DNA from: a virus
Direction: 5' to 3' (one strand)
IMG/VR virus record: IMGVR_UViG_3300042887_004645
Location: 1 to 28,243 of that record
Length of the DNA stretch: 28,243 nt
The notes under the pieces: model-generated
Told to the model about the DNA's origin: nothing
Databases searched by the model: none
The model's input: only the letters and a program-made list of their open reading frames with translations
Made by a program: the position numbers and the translations under genes
Part shown: one piece after another, positions 8,220-17,295 of the stretch
Position numbering within the stretch: position 1 is the stretch's first letter
Layout: each line of letters begins with the position of its first letter

Positions 8220-8228
8220 AATATTTAT
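8220..8228 (+). promoter_or_regulatory. ATATTTAT motif, candidate late promoter 2
   Basis: The octamer at 8221-8228 lies in the 33-base gap before the ATG at 8234, ending only 5 bases upstream of the start codon. A -10 element here would put the transcript start at or next to the ATG, giving a leaderless or nearly leaderless message. AGGA at 8229-8232 overlaps any leader but is too close to the ATG for a standard Shine-Dalgarno. Confidence 0.45.
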
Positions 8229-8233
8229 AGGAT

Positions 8234-8707
8234 ATGGCAAAAAGTAACCAATTAGAATTACTAAAGAAATTGATCAGGGAAGAGGTCGTAAATGCGATCC
8301 GTCAAGAAATGCCTGCCATTTTAAAGGAGATTCAATCCTCAAGCACTCCTAAAGAGGTTATAAAAGAATCAAAGAAACCTAAAATGGCTATACCAGGCAC
8401 ACTAAACACGCAACCAGTGCGCCCTACACCTAACTTCTCAGGCAATCCTTTGGCAAATATGTTAAATGAGACTGCTATGACAATGGGTGATATGGACGAT
8501 ATGTCTTTTAATACTTCAGACATAGGACCTGATTCAATAGGAATAGATCCAACTAGCTTTTTTCAACCAAAGCAAGTTGCTGTAGGAGACGTTAACGGCA
8601 TGTTGGCAACAGCACGACCAAGTTCTGATCCAAGTATGGTACAAATAAACGAAGTCCCTGACTTTTCGGCGTTAATGAGTAAATTAAAAGCTAAAGGCGC
8701 AATCTAA
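8234..8707 (+). CDS. putative virion/assembly protein with N-terminal basic helix (157 aa)
   Basis: Unrecognised. The first 35 residues form an amphipathic charged helix (LLKKLIREEVVNAIRQEMP) of a kind seen at the N-termini of many T4-like phage structural or assembly proteins. The rest is Pro/Ser/Met-rich and probably disordered (PVRPTPNFSGNPLANM, MTMGDMDDMSFNTSD), ending in a short amphipathic helix (DFSALMSKLKAKGAI). The gene follows a candidate late promoter and overlaps the gp25 start by one base (TAATG). Low complexity and disorder suggest a linker, chaperone or minor baseplate protein. No catalytic motifs seen. Confidence 0.55.
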   Translation: MAKSNQLELLKKLIREEVVNAIRQEMPAILKEIQSSSTPKEVIKESKKPKMAIPGTLNTQPVRPTPNFSGNPLANMLNETAMTMGDMDDMSFNTSDIGPDSIGIDPTSFFQPKQVAVGDVNGMLATARPSSDPSMVQINEVPDFSALMSKLKAKGAI

Positions 8708-9120
8708 TGGCATACAACGCTAGAAAAATATCGCCCCTTGATTTGCGCCCTTCTACAGGAGTAGGCGTTAGTATTCCTTTTTCTACCTCTAACGTTTTCA
8801 ATACCGTGTATAGCACTAAGGATCAGACTAAATATAACTTGATTAACTTCTTGCTAACTGATCCTAGAGAAAGACCTTTTAGTCCTAATTTTGGAGCAGG
8901 TTTAAGATCGTTCTTATTCGAGCAGCTGGAAACAAATACTACAGATGATCTAAGAACTATGCTAATCAGTCAAATAGAAAATAACTTTCCGAACGTTAAC
9001 ATAGTTAGTTTGGTAGTTAGTTCAGACGTTAACATAGGAGCTATTAATATAGAATTTAGTTATAATATTAGAAATACAAAAGAGTCAGACGAAGTGTTAT
9101 TGACCATACAAAACGTATAA
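8707..9120 (+). CDS. 25: baseplate wedge protein gp25 (GPW/gp25 family)
   Basis: Baseplate wedge protein of contractile tails; in T4 it links the wedge to the sheath-initiating region. At 137 aa the length matches the family. Residues about 45-72 carry the family core: NLINFLLTDPRERPFSPNFG then AGLRSFLFEQ, the conserved 'l..l..t.pGER.f.p.fG..l..l.fe' pattern. After it come a helical segment (DDLRTMLISQIENNFPNV) and two C-terminal beta strands. It lies immediately upstream of the gp6-like gene, the order seen in T4 (25 then 6), which supports the call. No lysozyme-like catalytic residues are expected or claimed. Confidence 0.9.
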   Translation: MAYNARKISPLDLRPSTGVGVSIPFSTSNVFNTVYSTKDQTKYNLINFLLTDPRERPFSPNFGAGLRSFLFEQLETNTTDDLRTMLISQIENNFPNVNIVSLVVSSDVNIGAINIEFSYNIRNTKESDEVLLTIQNV

Positions 9121-9122
9121 AG

Positions 9123-10979
9123 ATGCCAAACAGTACAGATGTAAAATATCTCAATAAAGATTTTAGTTCGTTCAAATCGGACTTAATAGAATATGCTAAA
9201 TCGTATTATCCTACGGTGTACAACGATTTTACTCAAGCTTCGCCAGGTTCTATGTTTATAGAAATGGCCGCTTATGTTGGAGACGTTTTATCTTTCTATT
9301 TGGACAATCAATTACAAGAAACTTTTTTACAATACGCAAAGCAAAAGGGCAATTTGTACTCTATGGCATACATGTTAGGCTATAGACCAAAGACCACCTC
9401 TGCTGCAGTTGTTGATCTTCAAGTTTATCAACAGGTTCCTTCAGCTAATGAAGCCGGTATTTTTGTTCCTGATTTTACTTACGCTCTTACCATTGCAGAT
9501 GGAATGCAAATAAGATCTAACGTAGATACTTCTAATTTCTTTTATATTCCAAATAAAGTAGACTTTACTACTTCTTCTTCTTTAGATCCTACTACAGTTT
9601 CTACTTATACAGTGGATTCTTTCGGAGTTCCTACAAGTTTCTTATTACAAAAAACTACTCAAGCAATATCAGGTCAAGTTAAAACACAAGAATTTAACTT
9701 TGGATCGGCTGAAAGATTCGTTACTGTAAATTTACAAGACACTGATATCATTACTATTTTAAAAGTACAAGATTCAGATGGCAATTTATGGTACGAAGTG
9801 CCTTACTTAGCTCAAGACTATATCTTAAATCCTGTTACAAACACAGCAGCTAATTACCCAGAATTCTATCAAAGCGCCAATCAAGTGCCTTACATGATAG
9901 AAAAATTAAACGTTCCTAGAAGATTCACTACGAGATATCAAGCTGATGGAACTATGAATATCGAATTTGGTTCGGGTATAAATCAAGTTTCTGACACTAG
10001 CGTAATTCCTAATCCAAATACAGTTGGAGTTGGTCTTACTTCTGGTTTGACTTTGCTAAACACTGCGTTCGATCCTACTAACTTTGTTACTACACAAACT
10101 TACGGATTGTCTCCTCAAAATACTACATTAACATTCACTTATTTAGTTGGAGGTGGAGCTTCTGCTAACGTTTTATCTAACGAGTTAACTTATATAGTAA
10201 ACAAATCAGTAACTGCTTCAGACTTATCTTTCGAAAATACAGTAGTAACTAATAACATTGATCCAGCTTCTGGTGGTGGAGATGGAGATTCTGATGTTGA
10301 ATTAAAACTAAACATTCAAGCAGAGTTCTCTAGTCAATTAAGAGCTGTTACACAAGAGGATTATTTGGCTAGATGTTTAAGCATGCCTTCTAAGTTTGGT
10401 AAAATATCAAAAGCATATATCACAAAAGACGATGCTACATATACAAACTATTTAGCAGCGGATAATAGCCAAAGAGATCAAATAATGGTAAGTCTTTACG
10501 TATTAGGTTTGGATAACGCTAATCATTTGGCCACTCCTTCTATGCCTCTTATGGAAAATTTAAAAACCTACATATCAGATTATAGAATGTTGACAGATGC
10601 TATCAATATTAAGCCGGCATATATAATTAATATTGGTTGTAACTTTGATATTGTAATAAGACCTAACTATACAAGCCAAGACGTTTTAGCTAGATGTATT
10701 TTATCTTTACAAAACTATTTCGATAAAGACAATTGGCAGATAAATCAACCTATTATATTGGGAGATCTATACGCTTTACTAGATCAAATAGATGGAGTGC
10801 AAACAGTTAAAGAGGTTGCAATAATCAATAAATCAGGAGAAGCAAATAATTACTCTAAGTACTCTTACGATATTAAAGCTGCAACTTTAAACAATGTGAT
10901 ATACCCTTCTTTAGATCCTTGCATATTTGAATTAAAGTTTCCTCAAACAGACATAAAAGGTAGAGTAGTAACATTTTAA
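9123..10979 (+). CDS. 6: baseplate wedge protein gp6 (baseplate J-like)
   Basis: Core baseplate wedge protein that forms the iris-like ring around the hub. Its 618 aa are close to T4 gp6 (660 aa). The N-terminus reads YLNKDFSSFKSDLIEYAKSY and then ASPGSMFIEMAAYVGDVLSF, the typical opening of gp6/J-like wedge proteins with a helical dimer region rich in 'lGd.lsfY.d'. The C-terminal half has the J-like signature around residues 400-425 (VTQEDYLARCLSMPSKFGKI), followed by alternating helices and strands (ILGDLYALLDQIDGVQTVKE). It directly follows gp25 with a 2-base gap. Together these fix the identity well. Confidence 0.92.
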   Translation: MPNSTDVKYLNKDFSSFKSDLIEYAKSYYPTVYNDFTQASPGSMFIEMAAYVGDVLSFYLDNQLQETFLQYAKQKGNLYSMAYMLGYRPKTTSAAVVDLQVYQQVPSANEAGIFVPDFTYALTIADGMQIRSNVDTSNFFYIPNKVDFTTSSSLDPTTVSTYTVDSFGVPTSFLLQKTTQAISGQVKTQEFNFGSAERFVTVNLQDTDIITILKVQDSDGNLWYEVPYLAQDYILNPVTNTAANYPEFYQSANQVPYMIEKLNVPRRFTTRYQADGTMNIEFGSGINQVSDTSVIPNPNTVGVGLTSGLTLLNTAFDPTNFVTTQTYGLSPQNTTLTFTYLVGGGASANVLSNELTYIVNKSVTASDLSFENTVVTNNIDPASGGGDGDSDVELKLNIQAEFSSQLRAVTQEDYLARCLSMPSKFGKISKAYITKDDATYTNYLAADNSQRDQIMVSLYVLGLDNANHLATPSMPLMENLKTYISDYRMLTDAINIKPAYIINIGCNFDIVIRPNYTSQDVLARCILSLQNYFDKDNWQINQPIILGDLYALLDQIDGVQTVKEVAIINKSGEANNYSKYSYDIKAATLNNVIYPSLDPCIFELKFPQTDIKGRVVTF

Positions 10980-10989
10980 AGAATAAACA

Positions 10990-12093
10990 ATGGCAGTATA
11001 TAAAATATTTCCCACAGCAGACGCAACAATCTATTCAAGATTTCCGGTAAAAAACACCGGTCTTGATGAAGTATTAGAAGTGTCAGCTAAAAATAACTCT
11101 ACGTTAGTTGATTACTCTGTTGATATAGATCCAGCTGGTCCAATATCTAACGATGATCTTAGAAGAGCTTTAGTGCTTTTTAGCGACGAAGATATCAATA
11201 CTATAAAATCTTACCGCACAGGATCTTGGAAAGCCGGTTTAAAATTATATCTTGCTAACGCAGAAAACTTATCTACTACATACAGTCTAGAAATAAGACA
11301 AGTCTCTTCTTCTTGGCAAATGGGTACAGGTAAATACAACGATTTTCCTGATACCGTTAATGGAGTTTCTTGGTTCAGTCCAACCGCTTACGTTACAGCT
11401 TCTAATACATGGGTAAATGCTTCTTATTTTTTAACTCCTGGTGGTGGCAACTGGACTGGTTCTTTTGCTACGCAATCTTACACTTACAAAGATGCTAAAG
11501 ACATTAACGTAGATGTGACTCCAATAGTTAATAGTTGGTTTAGTGGATCACAAAATAGTGGATTTATTGTTAAACATCCTACTGCGGTAGAAAACTATTC
11601 AGCTAGTTTCGTAGCACTTAGTTTCTTCTCAGTAGACACTCATACTATATATCCTCCTACTTTAGAAATGAAATGGGACGATAGCACTTATGCAACCGGT
11701 AGCTTAAGTGTATTAAACAATAACAACTTTATATTAAGTCTAGATAATAATGTAGGAACATATAAAAGTGATACTACTAAATATAGATTTAGAGTTAATG
11801 CAAGAGACAAATATCCTGTTAGAACATTTACCACTTCTTCTATTTATAATGTAAATAAGGCACTACCTATAGCGTCTTATTGGTCTTTATACGATTTAAA
11901 AGCAGAAGAAACTATTGTTGAATTCGATACAACATTCACAAAAATAAGTTGCGATGCCACTAGTAGTTACTTTGATTTATATATGATGGGACTAGAGCCT
12001 GAAAGATATTATAAGATCTTAATAAAAACGGTATTACCAACTGGAGAAAGCATAGATGTAGATAACGATTACATCTTCAAAATAATTAGATAA
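10990..12093 (+). CDS. baseplate/tail protein with DNRLRE-like jelly-roll domain
   Basis: Predicted structural protein (367 aa) whose N-terminal ~230 residues follow the DNRLRE/CBM96-type beta-sandwich pattern seen in secreted, carbohydrate-associated proteins. It has FPTADATIYSRFPVKNTGLD near the N-terminus, then RRALVLFSDEDI, VDVTPIVNSWFSGSQNSGFI, and FFSVDTHTIYPPTLEMKW closing the fold. The C-terminal ~130 residues look like a second beta domain. In T4 the gene after gp6 is gp7; here a carbohydrate-binding-like module takes that place, so it may decorate the baseplate rim or serve as a receptor-contact protein. Location 10 bases after gp6 supports a virion role. The domain call is by eye and moderate. 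Confidence 0.6.
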   Translation: MAVYKIFPTADATIYSRFPVKNTGLDEVLEVSAKNNSTLVDYSVDIDPAGPISNDDLRRALVLFSDEDINTIKSYRTGSWKAGLKLYLANAENLSTTYSLEIRQVSSSWQMGTGKYNDFPDTVNGVSWFSPTAYVTASNTWVNASYFLTPGGGNWTGSFATQSYTYKDAKDINVDVTPIVNSWFSGSQNSGFIVKHPTAVENYSASFVALSFFSVDTHTIYPPTLEMKWDDSTYATGSLSVLNNNNFILSLDNNVGTYKSDTTKYRFRVNARDKYPVRTFTTSSIYNVNKALPIASYWSLYDLKAEETIVEFDTTFTKISCDATSSYFDLYMMGLEPERYYKILIKTVLPTGESIDVDNDYIFKIIR

Positions 12094-12095
12094 AA

Positions 12096-12440
12096 ATGTC
12101 AACATCGGTAGATTTAGTAAAAGAGGTAAGAGGAGTCAATACCTATAACAAGGTAATAGATTCTAGTTTTACAGAATTGGTGCCCGCTGCAATACCAGCT
12201 CCAGCGCCAGAGTCTGTTACCGTAGAAGATTTTTTTAGATACTACGATCAATTATTTTTTGATATTCCTGCAAATGGCGCATCGGAATCTCACGAGTCTT
12301 TAGTTGCAAGAAGTCAAGAATATATAGGTGGATCTGTATTAGATCCTGAGAAGCAGGCATTGATAGAAGAGATTAATGCTCTTCGTCAACAAATTTTAGA
12401 TTTAAGTCAAACGTATCTAACTATCAATAAAGTACTTTAA
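12096..12440 (+). CDS. small protein with C-terminal coiled coil (114 aa)
   Basis: Unrecognised. A polar N-terminus with an Ala/Pro stretch (VPAAIPAPAPES) leads to an aromatic motif (VEDFFRYYDQLFFDIP) and a C-terminal coiled coil (EKQALIEEINALRQQILDL). It starts 2 bases after the DNRLRE-like gene and its stop overlaps the next start by one base (TAATG), so translation with the 1365-aa protein is probably coupled. Such small coiled-coil proteins between wedge genes often serve as adaptors or chaperones, but this is only an inference from position. Confidence 0.55.
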   Translation: MSTSVDLVKEVRGVNTYNKVIDSSFTELVPAAIPAPAPESVTVEDFFRYYDQLFFDIPANGASESHESLVARSQEYIGGSVLDPEKQALIEEINALRQQILDLSQTYLTINKVL

Positions 12441-15400
12441 TGGAAAAAGTTAACATAATATATGATGGTCCTGGAATTGTTCAACAGGATTATTCTCCTC
12501 AAGACGATCGATTAATAACGTCAAACTATATAACTGCCGAGTTTGGAGACTCAAGCGATTATATAGAATTCTTTGTGTACGATCAAAACGGAAACTTAGA
12601 GTTTGTTAACTATCAATTAGAAGACTACTATCCAGATTCTAAAAATACAATTAACGGTAATAGATACTCTGCTTTAGTATTAGATCCACAAAAAGATTTA
12701 ACTACTTTAGGTTTTAATAGAGGAACACTAAATACTCAATACAACTTTTTAAGAAGACTATTCAATTCATCTTTTGGTACTTTCTATTGGATAAAAGAAA
12801 TCTCTTCTTCAAGAACAGAAATACGATTGGCTTCTCAAGTATTAAGTAACACCATAATACTAAATGCTTTTAGTCAGTATCAAAATTACGTTACTACAAA
12901 AAATTACTATCCAGACTTTTATTTAAACTTTGGAAATAACGAGTTAATCATTGCCAATAACGTAGCGTACTCAGAAGATCCTGATACAGGTGAATCTACA
13001 CTACTTATTAAACTTTACGAACCACTTCCTGAGGCTTACGATATTAAGTCAGAATTATGGATGGTTGACAAAGTAGCAGAGTCAGTTAGTTTTAATATAG
13101 ACTTTCAGATAGAAGCTAACGTACAAGTAACTACAGATTCTTTAAGAGGCCCTAACTTTAAGATAGCAGTAAACGATAAGAACGGACAAACTACCGAGTA
13201 TTATTCTTATTCTAGTCTTTTGACAAGCGAAATTAGTTCTTCTTACCAAAAGATGTTGTCTTACTATCAAGACAAGTCAGTAGACATTAACGTAGACTAT
13301 ACTAACTTTGGTAACTTCGTACACTTCTCTAACGCTACAGAAAGAGTAAACAATTTTGTATATAAGTTACAGTTATTAGAGAGTTACAATGCACAAATTG
13401 CTGCGCAGAACGATCTTTACAATAACGGTACTAGTATTAACATCGTATCTTCTTCTATAAGCGTAATTCAAAACTCTGTTAATAATCTTATAGAGAAATT
13501 TGATCTATACGAATACTACTTATATTTTACTTCAGCTAGTTGGGCTTGGCCTAAACAGACTACTACACAGCCTTATGAGTTGTATTCTGTAACCTCTTCA
13601 GAAGCCATAAACTGGTTGGGATCTGCTGAAACTTCTCCTAGTCCTTATACCTCTTCTTTATTATATTCAGCTTCTTTTTATGACGCTACAAATAAAGATC
13701 AATTAACTAACTCAATCCCACAATACTTGTTGGACGATCCAAGCAATGCTCCTTACACGACATTCTTGAATATGATTGGTCAACACTTCGATAATATTTG
13801 GTTGTATTACAAAGACGTTACGACAAGATACGATGCTACGAATAATCCTGATACTGGAATATCTTTAGACATGGTATCTGACGCTTTAAGAGGTTTAGGA
13901 TTTGAGCTATATACGAACTCAAACGTTTCAGACAACTTATACTACACACTATTTGGTATTAATCCTGATGGAACTCTATTACCTCCAACAGGATCAGAAG
14001 TTATAAACACTTACGTTACCTCTAGTATTCCAACTTTAGGAAACGAAGATTTACAAGGGGAATTGTATAAAAGACTTTATCACAACTTACCTTACTTATT
14101 AAAAACAAGAGGAACTCAAAGATCTGTTAAAGCATTAATTTCTACTTTTGGTATTCCTGAAAGCATCTTAACAGTTAACGAATTTGGTGGAGAATATTGG
14201 TCTGGAAGTGTTGGTGTATTCGAAATAAACAATGACAAGATTGATATTTTATCTGGCTCTATGGAAGACAATCATATGATCTTTGGTCACATGGATATAT
14301 ACACTGCTCCTACTGAATTAAGCGCGTCTGTTCTTTCTCCTTATGCAACACTTCAGTATTACAATACAGATAAAAGAATCAACTCAACAAATGTAGAGGT
14401 TGGTTTTTCTCCTGCGAATACTATCAATGCAAACATAACCGGTTCTTTACCTAGTTTGAATATCAATCAATTAATAGGTAAACCTTCTGATGCTTACGCT
14501 AATTATTACCCAAGTTTAGAGGCTCAAAAAGAAGCTTACTTTGCATCTTACACTCAACCTCACAGTGTTTGGGAATATATTAGATTGATCAAGTACTACA
14601 ACAACGTACTATTCAAAACAGTTAGAGACTTCGTACCAGCGAGAGCAAACTTGTCTACTGGTATAATTGTTAAGAGTCACATTCTAGAGAGAAACAAATA
14701 CGCTAGACACGAGCCTAGCATGAGCATGGATAATAATGTATCTCAGTCTATTGATATGATTTACGTAGACGGAGGCATTGCTGGAGCTATTTCTGGAAGC
14801 ACTATTAATTCTGGTTTTCATACTTCTTCTTTGGGAATTATTCCATACACTAGCACAGATGGAATAGAATTATATAATGGAGAATTTGGAGGTACAGTAA
14901 TTACGGCGACTACTCAAACTTCTATAGGAGATCAAACAGAAGTTTCATCTATTCAATTCGATGGAGTAGAGACCACATACACTACGTACTCTTTAAATTA
15001 TCTTTATCAAAATGTATCTGCTTCGGTTAGATCAGAAAGATTCTTTAATTTAGACTACACTTCTGATCAGTTAACTCCTATTAATTTAGGATTAATTACT
15101 CAGTCTATTAATAGCGCTCTTAACGACAACTATAATACTTACACTAATCCTAATAATCCTTACGCGGAATTACAGGATACAAACTATAGATTAAATTCTT
15201 TCACTATACCAAGATATTATGGATCTAAAACTATAAGTGCTAACTATAATGATTACGCAGAAGGCGATGAGTCTTACGGCAGTACTGCAGCGATAGATAA
15301 GATTAAGTTTCAATATGCTTACTTAGTAGATATGTATTCTTCTTCTTTTCAATTGCCTGGTAGAGTAAACGCTCAGATCAAGTATATTTTTAATAACGAT

Positions 15401-16537
15401 CAAGACGTATTGAATTTAACCAAGGCTAACGAAAATATCTTTACTGTTCAGAACGTATTCAAATCAGGAGAAACAGTAGATGTGTCTTTATTCGATTACA
15501 ATCCAGACGATCAGAATATACAGTTCTTAACTAACAATAGAAACTTATCTCTATTTGAAGGCGGCTTTAGATATTCTCCAATTTTGTACAATACTGGATC
15601 TACTGCCAACATGGTTTATTTATTTAGAGATCCTTTTGCTGCGCAGAATCAGTTTCAGGCTACAGGATCTGCTAACTATTTTACTCCTAACAGTAGTAAT
15701 AATATAGATAATTTTTCTATAACTTCAACCCTAGTTCCGCCAGGTATTCAATTTACTTACAACGTAGTTATTAGTTATGCTTTAAGTCCTACTGCAATAT
15801 CTCAAAATTTAAGAATAGGTTTAAGAAGACAAGCTACAGCAACGGCTATAAGTTTAGGTTACACAGATCAAATTCTTTATTTAGAATATAACTCTGGAAC
15901 TTCTTTTTCTCAAACACTAAATCAAGTAATGCCTGGAGATCCTAGTTTATTCTTGGCTCCTGAGTTATTTGATGTTTCTGCTTTCACAGCGGGTACGGTT
16001 CAGACCTTTAATCAAACTGTATTCTTTAATAGTGTAAGTGAGTCGACTTCTCAAAGCAGATGGTTTGCGGTTAACAATACTACGCTTAGACTTTCTGTTA
16101 CTCAATCATTGTACTACGGTAGCTTTACTTTTGCAGGTCAACCAGCGCCAGGTTTAGAAACTCCTGTATTCCCATTTAGTGTAGAAAAAGGAGATATGGT
16201 AAGACTTTACAATAAACAGTCTCAAACTTTTGGAAGAGAAGATGAATTTAGAGTAGTATCGGCCTATCAAGCTCAAGAGGCTGGAACAACTTACTACTAT
16301 GTTAATATAGATAGGGGTATAGGTTTAAATAATATAGATAGCACAAGTTTCCCAAGTTTTGTTTCTAGATATATAGTCTTAAAGCATATCCCAGACGAGA
16401 CAAATCTTATATTGAATTATACCTCTAGTACTAATATACCTCAAGATGGTTTAGTGTTTCCTCAATATATCAACCCTCTAGTACGTAGAAACTCAGGAAA
16501 TTTAGTCAAGGCTTTAAAACAACAGAATTTAATTTAA
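12440..16537 (+). CDS. giant baseplate wedge protein, tail-protein-I/gp7-like (1365 aa)
   Basis: The largest gene in the window. Residues about 540-585 carry the stretch LYKRLYHNLPYLLKTRGTQR followed by SVKALISTFGIPESILTVNE. This is the 'li...p.l...KGT..al..ll...gi....i.E' signature of phage tail protein I (P2 gpI), whose T4 counterpart is wedge protein gp7. T4 gp7 is 1032 aa, so size is also compatible. Regions on both sides are beta-rich, Ser/Thr/Tyr/Asn-rich and likely form additional wedge domains; an aromatic segment (YLYFTSASWAWPK) lies near residue 360. Its place after gp6 agrees with a (gp6)2-gp7-like wedge core. The C-terminal ~500 residues have no recognised domain. Confidence 0.6.
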   Translation: MEKVNIIYDGPGIVQQDYSPQDDRLITSNYITAEFGDSSDYIEFFVYDQNGNLEFVNYQLEDYYPDSKNTINGNRYSALVLDPQKDLTTLGFNRGTLNTQYNFLRRLFNSSFGTFYWIKEISSSRTEIRLASQVLSNTIILNAFSQYQNYVTTKNYYPDFYLNFGNNELIIANNVAYSEDPDTGESTLLIKLYEPLPEAYDIKSELWMVDKVAESVSFNIDFQIEANVQVTTDSLRGPNFKIAVNDKNGQTTEYYSYSSLLTSEISSSYQKMLSYYQDKSVDINVDYTNFGNFVHFSNATERVNNFVYKLQLLESYNAQIAAQNDLYNNGTSINIVSSSISVIQNSVNNLIEKFDLYEYYLYFTSASWAWPKQTTTQPYELYSVTSSEAINWLGSAETSPSPYTSSLLYSASFYDATNKDQLTNSIPQYLLDDPSNAPYTTFLNMIGQHFDNIWLYYKDVTTRYDATNNPDTGISLDMVSDALRGLGFELYTNSNVSDNLYYTLFGINPDGTLLPPTGSEVINTYVTSSIPTLGNEDLQGELYKRLYHNLPYLLKTRGTQRSVKALISTFGIPESILTVNEFGGEYWSGSVGVFEINNDKIDILSGSMEDNHMIFGHMDIYTAPTELSASVLSPYATLQYYNTDKRINSTNVEVGFSPANTINANITGSLPSLNINQLIGKPSDAYANYYPSLEAQKEAYFASYTQPHSVWEYIRLIKYYNNVLFKTVRDFVPARANLSTGIIVKSHILERNKYARHEPSMSMDNNVSQSIDMIYVDGGIAGAISGSTINSGFHTSSLGIIPYTSTDGIELYNGEFGGTVITATTQTSIGDQTEVSSIQFDGVETTYTTYSLNYLYQNVSASVRSERFFNLDYTSDQLTPINLGLITQSINSALNDNYNTYTNPNNPYAELQDTNYRLNSFTIPRYYGSKTISANYNDYAEGDESYGSTAAIDKIKFQYAYLVDMYSSSFQLPGRVNAQIKYIFNNDQDVLNLTKANENIFTVQNVFKSGETVDVSLFDYNPDDQNIQFLTNNRNLSLFEGGFRYSPILYNTGSTANMVYLFRDPFAAQNQFQATGSANYFTPNSSNNIDNFSITSTLVPPGIQFTYNVVISYALSPTAISQNLRIGLRRQATATAISLGYTDQILYLEYNSGTSFSQTLNQVMPGDPSLFLAPELFDVSAFTAGTVQTFNQTVFFNSVSESTSQSRWFAVNNTTLRLSVTQSLYYGSFTFAGQPAPGLETPVFPFSVEKGDMVRLYNKQSQTFGREDEFRVVSAYQAQEAGTTYYYVNIDRGIGLNNIDSTSFPSFVSRYIVLKHIPDETNLILNYTSSTNIPQDGLVFPQYINPLVRRNSGNLVKALKQQNLI

Positions 16538-16626
16538 GGCACCACAAATATTTATATACTAATTAGATAGAAAAAGGTTATATTTGAAAACAGTTTTACA
16601 CAATATTTATTTACAAAGCACACAAA
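16538..16626 (+). promoter_or_regulatory. intergenic promoter region with two ATATTTAT motifs and a TAnnTTTG box
   Basis: This is one of the larger gaps in the virion block. It holds ATATTTAT at 16548-16555 and again at 16603-16610, 55 bases apart, the second ending 16 bases before the ATG at 16627. Between them TATATTTG at 16579-16586 matches the Bacteroidota -7 consensus TAnnTTTG exactly, although no clear TTTG lies at the expected upstream distance. I see no convincing terminator hairpin. The region probably carries tandem late promoters for the downstream tail genes. Confidence 0.5.
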
Positions 16627-17286
16627 ATGTCATATTTAAGTAGCACATCAGTAGTAGTAGACGCCATCTTAACCAAAAAGGGTAGAGAACTTTTGGCAAG
16701 AAACGATGGATCTTTTAGAATTACTCAATTTTCTTTGTCAGACGACGAGATCGATTATACCCTTTATAATCCTAACCACCCTTCAGGTTCGGCTTTCTAC
16801 GGAGAGGCTATCGAAGCTATGCCAATCTTACAGGCATATCCTAACGATCAAGAAATTATGAAGTATAAGTTAATCACTCTACCAAGAGGTACTGCTAAGC
16901 TTCCTATCATTGACGTGGGTTATAACTCAATCTCTTTACGTCAAGGAGCTTCTCTATCTATTACTCCTCAAACTTTGAACTACTTAGGCGCTACAAGCAC
17001 TTACGAGCAATCAGGCTACGTTGCTACTATCGGAGACGTTAGAACAATGAGTGCCTTCAATGGTTTGGGTGTTAATACTCCAGAAGCTACAGCATTGAAT
17101 ACCACAACTACAATCGGTACTAACGTTAGTAAGACTGTAATTGGTACAACGATCAACTTGTCAGCTACAACATTAAATACATTATTCGGAAATAACTCTA
17201 CATTGTATACCACATTGGTTATAGTTGGTAGAGATTCAGGAGCAAGAATAAGTGTACCAGTAAACATTACAAAAGTAACTCAATAA
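16627..17286 (+). CDS. putative tail/baseplate appendage protein (219 aa)
   Basis: Predicted virion protein. Its N-terminus (VVVDAILTKKGRELLARNDG then SFRITQFSLSDDEIDYTLY) has the layout of N-terminal attachment domains of phage tail-collar and fibre proteins: 'lT..G..lla...g..i.it.falgdde'. The C-terminal ~90 residues are Thr/Ser/Asn-rich beta strands (ETALNTTTTIGTNVSKTVIG-like in style) ending in a short conserved-looking strand pair (RISVPVNITKV). It follows a double ATATTTAT promoter region, as expected for a highly expressed late structural gene. It is not a gp19-like tail tube or sheath as far as I can see. The specific role is unknown. Confidence 0.5.
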   Translation: MSYLSSTSVVVDAILTKKGRELLARNDGSFRITQFSLSDDEIDYTLYNPNHPSGSAFYGEAIEAMPILQAYPNDQEIMKYKLITLPRGTAKLPIIDVGYNSISLRQGASLSITPQTLNYLGATSTYEQSGYVATIGDVRTMSAFNGLGVNTPEATALNTTTTIGTNVSKTVIGTTINLSATTLNTLFGNNSTLYTTLVIVGRDSGARISVPVNITKVTQ

Positions 17287-17295
17287 TATTAAACT

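Noticed and set aside
16627-17286. Tail tube (gp19) or sheath for the 219-aa protein
   Set aside because: Length and N-terminal pattern fit an appendage attachment domain better, and no tube or sheath motif is visible.
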